This document shows positions 34,880-42,275 of a stretch of 64,000 nt of DNA, piece by piece (the first letter of the stretch is position 1; the number at the start of each line of letters is the position of its first letter). The translations under genes were made by a program, and so were the position numbers. This DNA is from Pseudarthrobacter chlorophenolicus A6. Lineage in GTDB: Bacteria > Actinomycetota > Actinomycetes > Actinomycetales > Micrococcaceae. The stretch is taken from assembly GCF_000022025.1 (NCBI RefSeq), contig NC_011886.1, forward strand, positions 3,451,209-3,515,208. The letters run 5' to 3'. Under the pieces are notes generated by a model, which saw only the letters and a list, made by a program, of their open reading frames with translations, was not told the DNA's origin and ran no database searches.

Positions 34880-36331
34880 CTACGGAAGCTGCAGTTCGCC
34901 GTCCACGCGGCGCGGAATTCGCAGCGGGTTCTCTTCGCGCAGGGCGGGGTGGAGCACCGTTTCCGGGGCGTCCTGGTAGGCGACGGGACGCTGGAAGCGG
35001 CGGACCGCCGTCGCGCCCACCGAGGTGAACAGGGACGTGGTGGCCGGGTACGGGCCACCGTGCTGCTGCGCCCAGTTCACGGCAACGCCCGTGGGCCAGC
35101 CTTCGAACAGGACCCTGCCGGCGAGCCCGGACAACTGCTCCACGAGCGCATCGATCTCCTCGCCGGGCTCGGCGTGGAGTGTGGCGGTCAGGCTGCCCGG
35201 CACCTTGGCCAGGACCGCGGAGAGCTCTTCCTGGTCCGTGTACTCGATCAGCATGGTGGTGGGGCCGAAGCACTCCTCCAGCAGCTGCTCCGGGCGTTCC
35301 AGCACCTTTGCGGCAGTGGTGGAGAAGACCACCGGCGCCGCACCGTTGGCCGCAGCATCCTGGTCCACGGTGCCGCCCACCACGTCCACGCCCTCCACCG
35401 ACGCGAAGCTGCGCAGGCCGTCCGGGTAAGCCTCGGCAATACGGCTGGTAAGCATGTTGTGGGCCGGCTTGTCCTTGCTGGCCTCGGCCACGTCCGCGGC
35501 GAAGGACGTTCCGGCCGGGATGAACACCAGGCCGGGCTTGGTGCAGAACTGTCCGGCACCCAGGGTGAAGGAGCCCGCCAGCCCGGTGGCGAGTTCGCTG
35601 GAACGTTCCGTCAGTGCAGCGGCCGTAATGACCACCGGGTTGAGGCTGCCCAGCTCGCCGTAGAACGGAATCGGATCCGGGCGGGACGTGGCGAGGTCGA
35701 ACAGTGCCCGGCCGCCGGGGATGGAGCCCGTGAAACCCACCGCCTTGATGGCAGGGTCCTGCACCAGGGCTGTTCCCACTTCCCGGCCGCTGACCAGGGC
35801 GAAGAGGCCTTCGGGAGCGCCGGCGCCGCGGAGGGCGTCCGCAACGATTTCCGCTGTCCGCTCGGACAGCCGCACGTGGCCGGAGTGGGCCTTGACGATG
35901 ACGGAGCAGCCAACGGCCAAGGCCGAAGCCGTATCGCCGCCGGCAACGGAGAAGGCGAACGGGAAGTTCGACGCCGAGAACACCGCCACCGGGCCGATGG
36001 GCTTCAGGATGCGGCGCAGGTCGGGCTTCGGCGGGGTGGAGGACGGGTCCGCGTGGTCGATGACCGCTTCGAGGTAGGAGCCCTCGGTGATGACGCGCGC
36101 GAACAGGCGCAGCTGGCCGGTGGTGCGGGCCACCTCTCCGGTCAGCCGGGCAGCGCCGAGGCTGGTTTCGGAATCGGCGATCTCCACCAGTTCCGCGGCG
36201 TTCGCGTCCAGGGCGTCGGCCACCGCATTCAGCCAGCCGGCCCGCTCGGCGTCGGAAGCCGCTGCCGACGTGCGGGCGGCCTCGGTAGCCGCCGCGGTCA
36301 GCTCGGACAGGGAAAGCGTTGCAGTTGTCAC
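34880..36331 (-). CDS. 2,5-dioxovalerate (2-oxoglutarate semialdehyde) dehydrogenase
   Basis: A 483-residue aldehyde dehydrogenase. Catalytic Cys263 is in GAGQFCTKPG and the general base Glu226 in FYGELGSLNP. The unusual GELGSLNP and GQFCTKPGL forms are characteristic of ketoglutarate semialdehyde dehydrogenases, which make 2-oxoglutarate, usually with NADP. It is the last step of the oxidative hexuronate and pentose routes and lies just downstream of the enolase-superfamily and KdgD genes, which would supply its substrate. Confidence 0.88.
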   Translation of the reverse strand: MTTATLSLSELTAAATEAARTSAAASDAERAGWLNAVADALDANAAELVEIADSETSLGAARLTGEVARTTGQLRLFARVITEGSYLEAVIDHADPSSTPPKPDLRRILKPIGPVAVFSASNFPFAFSVAGGDTASALAVGCSVIVKAHSGHVRLSERTAEIVADALRGAGAPEGLFALVSGREVGTALVQDPAIKAVGFTGSIPGGRALFDLATSRPDPIPFYGELGSLNPVVITAAALTERSSELATGLAGSFTLGAGQFCTKPGLVFIPAGTSFAADVAEASKDKPAHNMLTSRIAEAYPDGLRSFASVEGVDVVGGTVDQDAAANGAAPVVFSTTAAKVLERPEQLLEECFGPTTMLIEYTDQEELSAVLAKVPGSLTATLHAEPGEEIDALVEQLSGLAGRVLFEGWPTGVAVNWAQQHGGPYPATTSLFTSVGATAVRRFQRPVAYQDAPETVLHPALREENPLRIPRRVDGELQLP

Positions 36332-36389
36332 GTCAGGTACCTGTTCTGTTTATGTACGTTCTTCGTTACAGTGCGTGGTTGCTGTGTGC

Positions 36390-37493
36390 TCACACGGCAT
36401 CCCGGAACCGGAAGCCCAGCCCGGGACGGTCCGCCAGGGTGACCCGGCTGTTGCTGAACCGGACCGGAGACGGCCCGTCCAGGATGCCCAACTGCTCGAA
36501 GGACGCCTCTTCAACGTCCTCCACCAGCGTGGGCTCCGCCAGGGTCAGCGCCAGCTGTCCGGAAAGCTCCGGCAGCAGGTGCGGCATCACCTTGATGCTG
36601 TTGGTCCGTGCCAGCTCCACGATCCGCCGGAACGGGGTGATCCCGCCAACCCGGATGATGTTGGGCTGGATGATGTCCACCGCCTCCGCCTCAATGAAAT
36701 CGCGGAACCGGTAGATGGTGTGCAGGTTTTCGCCGAGGGCGATGGGCACCGGTGAGTGCTTGCGCAGCCTGCGGTAGGCCCAGAGGTCATCCGCTCGGAG
36801 TGGTTCCTCCAGCCAGTCCAGCCCGTATTCGGAGAGCACCTCCAGTGCGCGGAAGGTGGTGGGCAGGTCCCACCGCTGGTTGGCGTCGATCATCAGCCGG
36901 CGGTCCGGTCCCAGGACGGAACGGACGGCGGCCACGCGCTCGGCATCTTCGCGGAGGTCCGGTTTGCCCACCTTGATCTTCACGGCCTGGTGGCCGGCGG
37001 CCACCCAGCGTTCGGTCTGGGCCACCAGTTCGTCCAGGGTGTAGTGCAGGTTCACCCCTGATCCGTAGACCTCGGCGGACTCCTGCCGCTGGCCGATCAG
37101 CCCGGTGACCGAGGTGCCGGCGTTGCGCGCCTGCAGGTCCCACAGGGCGAGATCGAGCCCGGCCATCGCGATGGTGGTCAGTCCCCCGCCGCCTGCCTCA
37201 TGCAGCCGTTTCCACACCGCATCCCATACCGTTTCCGGGTTGGCGGGCAGGCCGGTGACGAACGGTGCGATGTCGTAGTCCAGCAGCGCCTTAACCGCCT
37301 GCGGACCAATGGTGGGGGTCCAGGAAAAACCGAGCCCCGCGCCGCCGTCGTCCGTGTGGATCTCCGTGGCGATCACGTGGTTCTCCGGCGCCTCCGCACC
37401 CCAGTGCCGGCGGAGCGGGACGGTCAGGAGCCGGGTGGTCAGCCCGGTGATCCGGGGAACGGTGCGGACGGCAACGGCTGCGGGGGCACTCAT
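36390..37493 (-). CDS. Mandelate racemase/enolase-superfamily sugar-acid dehydratase or lactone cycloisomerase
   Basis: A 367-residue enolase-superfamily protein. Residues align with mandelate racemase at a constant offset of 8: Lys172-x-Lys174, metal ligands Asp203, Glu229 and Glu255, His305 and Glu325. The partner of the catalytic His (Asp270 in mandelate racemase) is Asn278 here, in QPNIIRVGG. Placed with KdgD and the ketoglutarate semialdehyde dehydrogenase, it probably acts on galactarate or galactaro-1,4-lactone to form the 3-deoxy-2-keto (5-dehydro-4-deoxy) acid. Dehydratase versus cycloisomerase cannot be settled from sequence. It overlaps the KdgD stop by one base (TGATG). Confidence 0.82.
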   Translation of the reverse strand: MSAPAAVAVRTVPRITGLTTRLLTVPLRRHWGAEAPENHVIATEIHTDDGGAGLGFSWTPTIGPQAVKALLDYDIAPFVTGLPANPETVWDAVWKRLHEAGGGGLTTIAMAGLDLALWDLQARNAGTSVTGLIGQRQESAEVYGSGVNLHYTLDELVAQTERWVAAGHQAVKIKVGKPDLREDAERVAAVRSVLGPDRRLMIDANQRWDLPTTFRALEVLSEYGLDWLEEPLRADDLWAYRRLRKHSPVPIALGENLHTIYRFRDFIEAEAVDIIQPNIIRVGGITPFRRIVELARTNSIKVMPHLLPELSGQLALTLAEPTLVEDVEEASFEQLGILDGPSPVRFSNSRVTLADRPGLGFRFRDAV

Positions 37494-38395
37494 CAGCCGG
37501 CCAGCTCGTAGCCCCTGGCCAGGATGGCCTTGAGCTCCACAAGCTGCTCGTCGGTGGGGTCCACCAGCGGCGGACGGACCGGGCCCACCGGCAGGCCGCC
37601 CAGGCGCAGGCCGGCCTTGATCAGCGAGACGCCGAAGCCGGGGGTCTGGTCGCGCAGGCGGACCAGGGGCGCGTAGAAGCCTTCGAGCAGGGCGTTGCGC
37701 CGGTCCTCGTCGCCTGAAACGTAGGCGTCGTAGTAGGCCTTGGCGATCTCCGGTGCCATGGCGAACGCTGCCGAGGAATAAAGCGGGATGCCGAGGCCGC
37801 GGTACGCGCCCTGGGTGAGTTCGGCAGTGAGCAGGCCGTTGAAGAACGCGAAATCCTCGCGGCCGGTTGCCTTGACGGCGGTCACGATTTCCTGGGCCAG
37901 GCCCACATCGCCCAGCCCGTCCTTGAAGCCCACCACCTTGGGGTTGGCGGCCAGTCGTGCCATGGAGGCAGCCGTGAACTTGGCGTTGCCGCGGTGGTAG
38001 ACGATCACCGGCAGGCTGCTGGCGTCGGCAACGGCCTCGATGTAGGCCACCAGGCCGTCGGTAGGTCCGGTGACCAGGTAGGGCGGCAGGACCAGGAGGG
38101 CGTCAGCCCCTGCTTCCTCGGCTGCCTTGGCGGCGGCGAGGGCATGCCCCAGCGGTCCGCCGGCACCGGCCACTACGGGAACCTTGCCTGCCACGACTTC
38201 GACGGCGGCCGTGACCACGGTGCGGACCTCCTCGATGCTGAGGGCGTGGAATTCACCGGTACCGCAGGCAGGGAAGACGCCGCCCGGGCCGAACGGAAGC
38301 CGCGAAGCAATGTGTTCCTTGAGCAGGTCCACGTCGACGGCGCCTTCGGCCGTGAACGGGGTGACGGGGAAGAAGAGTACGCCGTCGAATTTCAT
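37493..38395 (-). CDS. kdgD: 5-dehydro-4-deoxyglucarate dehydratase
   Basis: A 300-residue dihydrodipicolinate-synthase-superfamily enzyme that dehydrates and decarboxylates 5-dehydro-4-deoxyglucarate to 2-oxoglutarate semialdehyde. The Schiff-base lysine is Lys158 (VGFKDG) and the conserved tyrosine is Tyr133 (VIVYHRG). The opening DGVLFFPVTPF and the substrate loop ACGTGEFHAL are KdgD-like. It overlaps the upstream SDR gene by 4 bp and the downstream enolase-superfamily gene by 1 bp, giving a tightly packed uronate operon. Confidence 0.9.
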   Translation of the reverse strand: MKFDGVLFFPVTPFTAEGAVDVDLLKEHIASRLPFGPGGVFPACGTGEFHALSIEEVRTVVTAAVEVVAGKVPVVAGAGGPLGHALAAAKAAEEAGADALLVLPPYLVTGPTDGLVAYIEAVADASSLPVIVYHRGNAKFTAASMARLAANPKVVGFKDGLGDVGLAQEIVTAVKATGREDFAFFNGLLTAELTQGAYRGLGIPLYSSAAFAMAPEIAKAYYDAYVSGDEDRRNALLEGFYAPLVRLRDQTPGFGVSLIKAGLRLGGLPVGPVRPPLVDPTDEQLVELKAILARGYELAG

Positions 38396-39357
38396 GATGT
38401 CTCCTTGGTTCCGCTGCCGGCGGTTACCAGCGCGGAGGTCTCGTCGTTGAGGGTTTGGTGGGACTTGAGTTCTGTGCGCCAGCTGCGCTTGGGCTGCCAG
38501 CCCAGCAGTTCCTGCGCTTTGGCGATGGAGAAGGCGGGGCTGGTGCCGGTGAGGCCGCCGCTGATGGCGTCGCTGCCGGGCAGGAACCCGGGCATGAGAT
38601 CAGCCAGGGGCTGGGTGGCCAGTGCATCGGCCGCACCCACAAAGAACGTCTCGCCGTTGGGGATGGACTCCATCCTGTCCAGCAGCAGGTCCAGGAACTC
38701 CGCCACGTCACGGGCGTCCACGTAGTTGAACAGGGCCGGTGCGGACAGGGCGGGATCGGCAAGCCGCTCGGCAAGGGTATGGCCCTGCTGGGTGGGGGCG
38801 CCTTCCCATTCCTCCGGGGAAATCACAAAGCAGGGGCGGAACGCTGCGTACCGGATCCTGTCCCCCTGCGCTGCAGCGAACATCTGGACTGTCTGCTCTG
38901 CGATGAGCTTGGACAGGGCGTAGGCATTCCACGGCTTGGCCGGCGTGCGCTCGTCCAGCGGGAACGACGGCGGGAGCCATCCGGCCGGCGAACCGTAACC
39001 CAGCACTGTGGGGCTGCTGGCGGTGATGATTTTCGGGACGCCCAGTTCCGTCGCCGCACTGATGACGGCGAAGGCGAGCCGGGTGTTCGTGGCAAAAATG
39101 ACGTCCTCGGGTGCGCTGAACGGCACGGCGATCGCAGCGAGGTGGATGACGGCGTCGGGCCTGGCATCCCGGAGGAGGCGAAGGGCCTCCCCCGGTGCCA
39201 GCAGGTCCGCGGTGGCCTGTTCGACGCCCGCCGGCAGCAGTTCGGCCGGCAGTGCGTCGCGGTCCACCGAGATGACCTGGTGGCCGGCTTCGGCGAGCCC
39301 CGCCACCACACTGCGTCCCAGTCGGCCGGAGCCGCCGGTGACAAAGATCCTGCTCAT
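38392..39357 (-). CDS. NAD-dependent epimerase/dehydratase family SDR, candidate uronate dehydrogenase
   Basis: A 321-residue extended SDR. The cofactor motif is TGGSGRLG at residues 7-14, the catalytic tyrosine-lysine pair is YALSK, and the NAG-like segment is HLAAIAVPF. Uronate dehydrogenases are about 265 residues, so this one is longer. Its position in the operon fits oxidation of D-galacturonate to the aldaric lactone, the first step needed by the other genes, but a sugar epimerase is also possible. The gene lies 38 bp downstream of the Gfo/Idh gene. Confidence 0.7.
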   Translation of the reverse strand: MSRIFVTGGSGRLGRSVVAGLAEAGHQVISVDRDALPAELLPAGVEQATADLLAPGEALRLLRDARPDAVIHLAAIAVPFSAPEDVIFATNTRLAFAVISAATELGVPKIITASSPTVLGYGSPAGWLPPSFPLDERTPAKPWNAYALSKLIAEQTVQMFAAAQGDRIRYAAFRPCFVISPEEWEGAPTQQGHTLAERLADPALSAPALFNYVDARDVAEFLDLLLDRMESIPNGETFFVGAADALATQPLADLMPGFLPGSDAISGGLTGTSPAFSIAKAQELLGWQPKRSWRTELKSHQTLNDETSALVTAGSGTKETS

Positions 39358-39395
39358 GGTTGTTCCTTAGGGTCCGGTGATCGTGGGTGCGGGCA

Positions 39396-40808
39396 TCAGG
39401 GGGCGCGCCGGAGGTCGACGCCGAGGTCCAGGTCCTCGATGCGCACGGGCAGTGATGATTCGAGTGAACGGTTGCCGGCGATGCCGACGGAGACCGAGCG
39501 GAGTCCGTCAAGGTACCCGGAGGGCCGGCCCAGCGGGTCCTCGCCGGGGCCGTTGAAGAGGTCGGAGAGCAGGAGGGCGTCGCCGCCGCCGTGGCCGCCT
39601 TCGCCGTTGACGATGGGCACCTCGTAGGCAGGCTCCCAGTGGCGCTGGACCACCAGGCGTTCGCCGTTGCGGCGGACGGCGTCCTCTTCCTCGACAGGCG
39701 TGGCGCTGGGATCCACAACGGTCTTCTTGTCCGTGCTGTGCAGGACGGCAGCGCGTTCCACCACCTCAAGTTCCGCACGGCCTTCGGTGCCGTTGACCGC
39801 CACCCGGTAGCCCTCCCAGGGGCTGTGGGCATTCAGGGAGTAGCTCAGGCGGGGACCGCCCTGGTACTCCACCACCAGTGCCAGGTTGTCTTCGATGGTG
39901 ATGCCGCCGGTGAAGACGTCCTGGTCGCGGCGGTAGCCGTCGTAGTGTTCGTTGTCCAGGAAGAGGGCCTTGAGCCGCTCATCTTCGCGCAGGTCGAGGG
40001 CGAAGGGGTCGCGTTCGCCGGCGGGGGTGTCCGCAGCCGGCGTGCCGCGCTCGGGACGGGCGCCGAGTCCCCGTTCAGCCGCGTTGGTGTCGCCGTAGAA
40101 CTTCAGGCCACCGGAGGCGAAGACGCGCTCGGGGACGTCTTTGATCCACCAGTTGACCAGGTCGAAGTGGTGGGAGGCCTTGTGGATGAGCAGGCCGCCG
40201 GAGTTTTTCTTTTCGCGGTGCCAGCGGCGGAAGTAGTCGGCGCCGTGGACCGTGTCCAGCACCCAGCTGAAGTCGATGGAGGTGACCTTGCCGATCACGC
40301 CGCTCTGGATGATTTCCTTGAGGGCGCTGTTGCGGGGCGAGTAGCGGTAGTTGAAGGTGACCACCACGTTGCGGCCGGTCTCCTGCACGGCCTGGGTGAT
40401 GCGGCGGCAACCTTCGGCGTCGATGGTGAGCGGCTTTTCGACGACGACGTCGGCGCCGGCGCGCAGCCCCTCGACAATGAAGTCTGCGTGCGTGTAGTCC
40501 GGCGTGGTGACCACGACGCGGTCAATGTTGTTGGCCTGGACGAAGGCCGTCAGGTCCTTGGGGTCGAACGAGGCAATGGGCCCGGGGGCGCCGAGTTCCT
40601 GGATCAGCTTCTGGTAGAACTCCACCCGGCCGGGGTTGACGTCGGAGAAGGCCACGAGCTCCGCGGTGTCTGCGTGCTTTCCAAAGATGGCGCGGATGTA
40701 CATCTCGGAGCGTCCGCCGGTACCGATCAGGGCGAAGCGGGCTTTTCCGCCGTTTCCGGGGTGCGCTCCGGTTGCCACTGCTGGACTCGATTCGGCTGTG
40801 TTGACCAT
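39396..40808 (-). CDS. Gfo/Idh/MocA family oxidoreductase
   Basis: A 470-residue oxidoreductase with Rossmann motif ALIGTGGRSEMYIRAIFG, cofactor-site EKPLTI and the YRYSPRN segment. Residues 260-310 form an insert (ERGLGARPERGTPAAD). It differs from the pair at 9493 and 31595 and belongs to a separate subgroup. It is the first gene of the minus-strand uronate operon. The ATG at 40808 has AAAGGGA upstream, and the extra 21 upstream codons cross the promoter side and were left out. It might act on a uronate or aldonate; substrate is unknown. Confidence 0.83.
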   Translation of the reverse strand: MVNTAESSPAVATGAHPGNGGKARFALIGTGGRSEMYIRAIFGKHADTAELVAFSDVNPGRVEFYQKLIQELGAPGPIASFDPKDLTAFVQANNIDRVVVTTPDYTHADFIVEGLRAGADVVVEKPLTIDAEGCRRITQAVQETGRNVVVTFNYRYSPRNSALKEIIQSGVIGKVTSIDFSWVLDTVHGADYFRRWHREKKNSGGLLIHKASHHFDLVNWWIKDVPERVFASGGLKFYGDTNAAERGLGARPERGTPAADTPAGERDPFALDLREDERLKALFLDNEHYDGYRRDQDVFTGGITIEDNLALVVEYQGGPRLSYSLNAHSPWEGYRVAVNGTEGRAELEVVERAAVLHSTDKKTVVDPSATPVEEEDAVRRNGERLVVQRHWEPAYEVPIVNGEGGHGGGDALLLSDLFNGPGEDPLGRPSGYLDGLRSVSVGIAGNRSLESSLPVRIEDLDLGVDLRRAP

Positions 40809-40884
40809 GGGGTCCCTTTCGAAGACTGGTGCCCGGCCTGTTCGGTGATCCGGGGAGGTGGCGCGGTGCACTGCAGCACCGCTG

Positions 40885-40943
40885 AGAAAGCGTTTTCTCG
40901 GTTCGCTATAGAATTTGTATCAACAGCAACCTGCTTCCGTCAA
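40885..40943 (-). promoter_or_regulatory. Promoter and LacI-B operator of the uronate operon
   Basis: On the minus strand TTGACG (40938-40943), an 18-nt spacer and TACAAA (40914-40919) make a good sigma-70-type promoter. The perfect inverted repeat GAGAAAGCGTTTTCTC-type operator (core 40885-40898) lies about 15 bp downstream of the -10 box, overlapping the expected start site. This is a classic repression geometry. Confidence 0.7.
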
Positions 40944-40960
40944 CCATTATGGGTACTGGG

Positions 40961-40974
40961 AGAAAGCGTTTTCT
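40961..40974. promoter_or_regulatory. Second LacI-B operator in the divergent uronate/LacI-B region
   Basis: AGAAAGCGTTTTCT is identical to the core at 40885-40898, with centres 76 bp apart, close to seven helical turns. A degenerate third copy, AGAAATCGCTTTCC, lies at 41039-41052. The spacing would allow looping between bound tetramers and autoregulation of the LacI gene at 41165. Confidence 0.7.
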
Positions 40975-40997
40975 ACCCCAGGGATGTCCAGCGATCC

Positions 40998-41034
40998 CGG
41001 AAAACCGGGAAAAGCGTGGGAAAACACGGGAAAA
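40998..41034. repeat. Phased GGGAAAA repeats
   Basis: Four copies of (C/G)GGAAAA begin at 40998, 41007, 41018 and 41028, spaced 9-11 bp, that is about one helical turn. They lie between the operators and the LacI-B gene. Such phased A-tracts usually bend DNA; a role in looping or promoter activation is inference. Confidence 0.6.
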
Positions 41035-41164
41035 CAATAGAAATCGCTTTCCCATCGCGTTATATGCTGTCTCTCAACACACCGCCATCAGGCGGCCGGA
41101 AGCTGCTGCAGCGCTGGCAATCCGGCCCGGGACCCCAAGTCCGTGGCGCTAGGAAAGGTTCCCT

Positions 41165-42199
41165 ATGGTCAGGAAATCGGCAACCGGCCGAATCGGCATC
41201 GCGGATGTCGCCGTGAAGGCGGGCGTCTCACACGCCACGGTTTCCCGCGTCATGAACGGCAATTACACGGTGGACCCTGAGATCGCCTCCCGTGTACGCG
41301 CGGCTGCGGCCGAGCTAAAATACCAGCCCAACCCCGTCGGGCGCAGCCTGGCGCTGGGCAAGACGGACACCATCGGGATTGTGGTGCCGGACCTGGCCAA
41401 CCCCACCTTCCAGGCCATCCTGCGCGGGCTGAGCCGCGCCGCCGCCCAGGACGGTTACCGCGTTCTGATCGCGGACTCCTTCGAGGTCTCCAGCGAGGAG
41501 GCCATCCTGGCCGGCGAGGCCCGCCGCCGCTGCGACGGCCTTGTCCTGTGCGCGCCCCGCATGACCGACGCCGAGCTCGAAGAGATCGCGCCGTCACTGC
41601 ACCCGCTGGTACTGATAAACCGCACTACCGCCACCGCTGGCGTGCCCAGCCTGGTGGTGGACTACGGGCAGGGTGTCCAGGACCTGGCCGAACACCTGGT
41701 GGAACTCGGCCACTCCCGGCTGGCCTTCCTGGCAGGGCCTCCGCGCAGTGCCTCCAACGGAATGCGCCTGCAGGGGCTGGAAACGTTCAAGGCCGCCCAC
41801 CCGCACGTGGACGTCACCATGCTTGAAGGCGGCTCGGACTTCGACACCGGCCACGAGGCTGTGGATGCGGTGCTGGAGTCAGGGGCCACGGGCATCCTGG
41901 CCTTCAATGACCTGGTAGCCATGGGACTCATGAGCGGCCTGCACGAACGCGGCATCGACGTCCCGGGCGACATGTCCGTCACCGGTTTCGATGACATTCC
42001 CTTTGCCAAATACACGACGCCGGCGCTCACCACCGCAGCCGTGCCCATCACGGAGCTGGGCGAGCAGGCCTGGCGCCAGCTCCGGGCCCTCATCCGCAAG
42101 GAGGAAAACGACGCCCCGGGCAGCAGGTACCAGCCGCGGCTTGAGGTGCGTTCCAGCAGCGGCCCTGCCAGGGCAGCACGGACCGCCGTCCACGGCTAG
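41165..42199 (+). CDS. LacI-family transcriptional regulator (LacI-B, probable uronate regulator)
   Basis: A 344-residue LacI/GalR regulator. The helix-turn-helix is IGIADVAVKAGVSHATVSRV, the hinge helix region is YQPNPVGRSLALGKTDTIG, and the sensor domain ends with AFNDLVAMGLM and GFDDIPFAKY. The ATG follows AGGAAAGG. It is divergent from the uronate operon across a 356-bp region holding two perfect AGAAAGCGTTTTCT sites, the likely targets. The same sites precede the two binding-protein genes at 25176 and 29045, suggesting one regulon of transport plus catabolism. Confidence 0.9.
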   Translation: MVRKSATGRIGIADVAVKAGVSHATVSRVMNGNYTVDPEIASRVRAAAAELKYQPNPVGRSLALGKTDTIGIVVPDLANPTFQAILRGLSRAAAQDGYRVLIADSFEVSSEEAILAGEARRRCDGLVLCAPRMTDAELEEIAPSLHPLVLINRTTATAGVPSLVVDYGQGVQDLAEHLVELGHSRLAFLAGPPRSASNGMRLQGLETFKAAHPHVDVTMLEGGSDFDTGHEAVDAVLESGATGILAFNDLVAMGLMSGLHERGIDVPGDMSVTGFDDIPFAKYTTPALTTAAVPITELGEQAWRQLRALIRKEENDAPGSRYQPRLEVRSSSGPARAARTAVHG

Positions 42200-42207
42200 C
42201 GGGATCA

Positions 42208-42247
42208 GCGGCCCGGCAACAGCCTGCCGCCCACGGGCCGCCGTTTA
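42208..42247 (+). terminator. Possible terminator after LacI-B
   Basis: GCGGCCCG (42208-42215) pairs with CGGGCCGC (42234-42241), followed by CGTTTAG. The stem is only 8 bp, the loop is 18 nt and the T-run is short. Confidence 0.4.
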
Positions 42248-42275
42248 GAGTGTGGGTAGACCACAGGAGGACGAC

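Noticed and set aside
38392..39357. SDR as an L-rhamnose 1-dehydrogenase in a non-phosphorylated rhamnose route
   Set aside because: It is an extended epimerase-type SDR inside a uronate operon, and the window already has the phosphorylated rhamnose route (rhaM, rhaI, aldolase).
40998..41052. Possible CRISPR-like or iteron array
   Set aside because: The GGGAAAA units are 7 bp with 2-4 bp between them; no spacers, no cas genes and no replication gene nearby.
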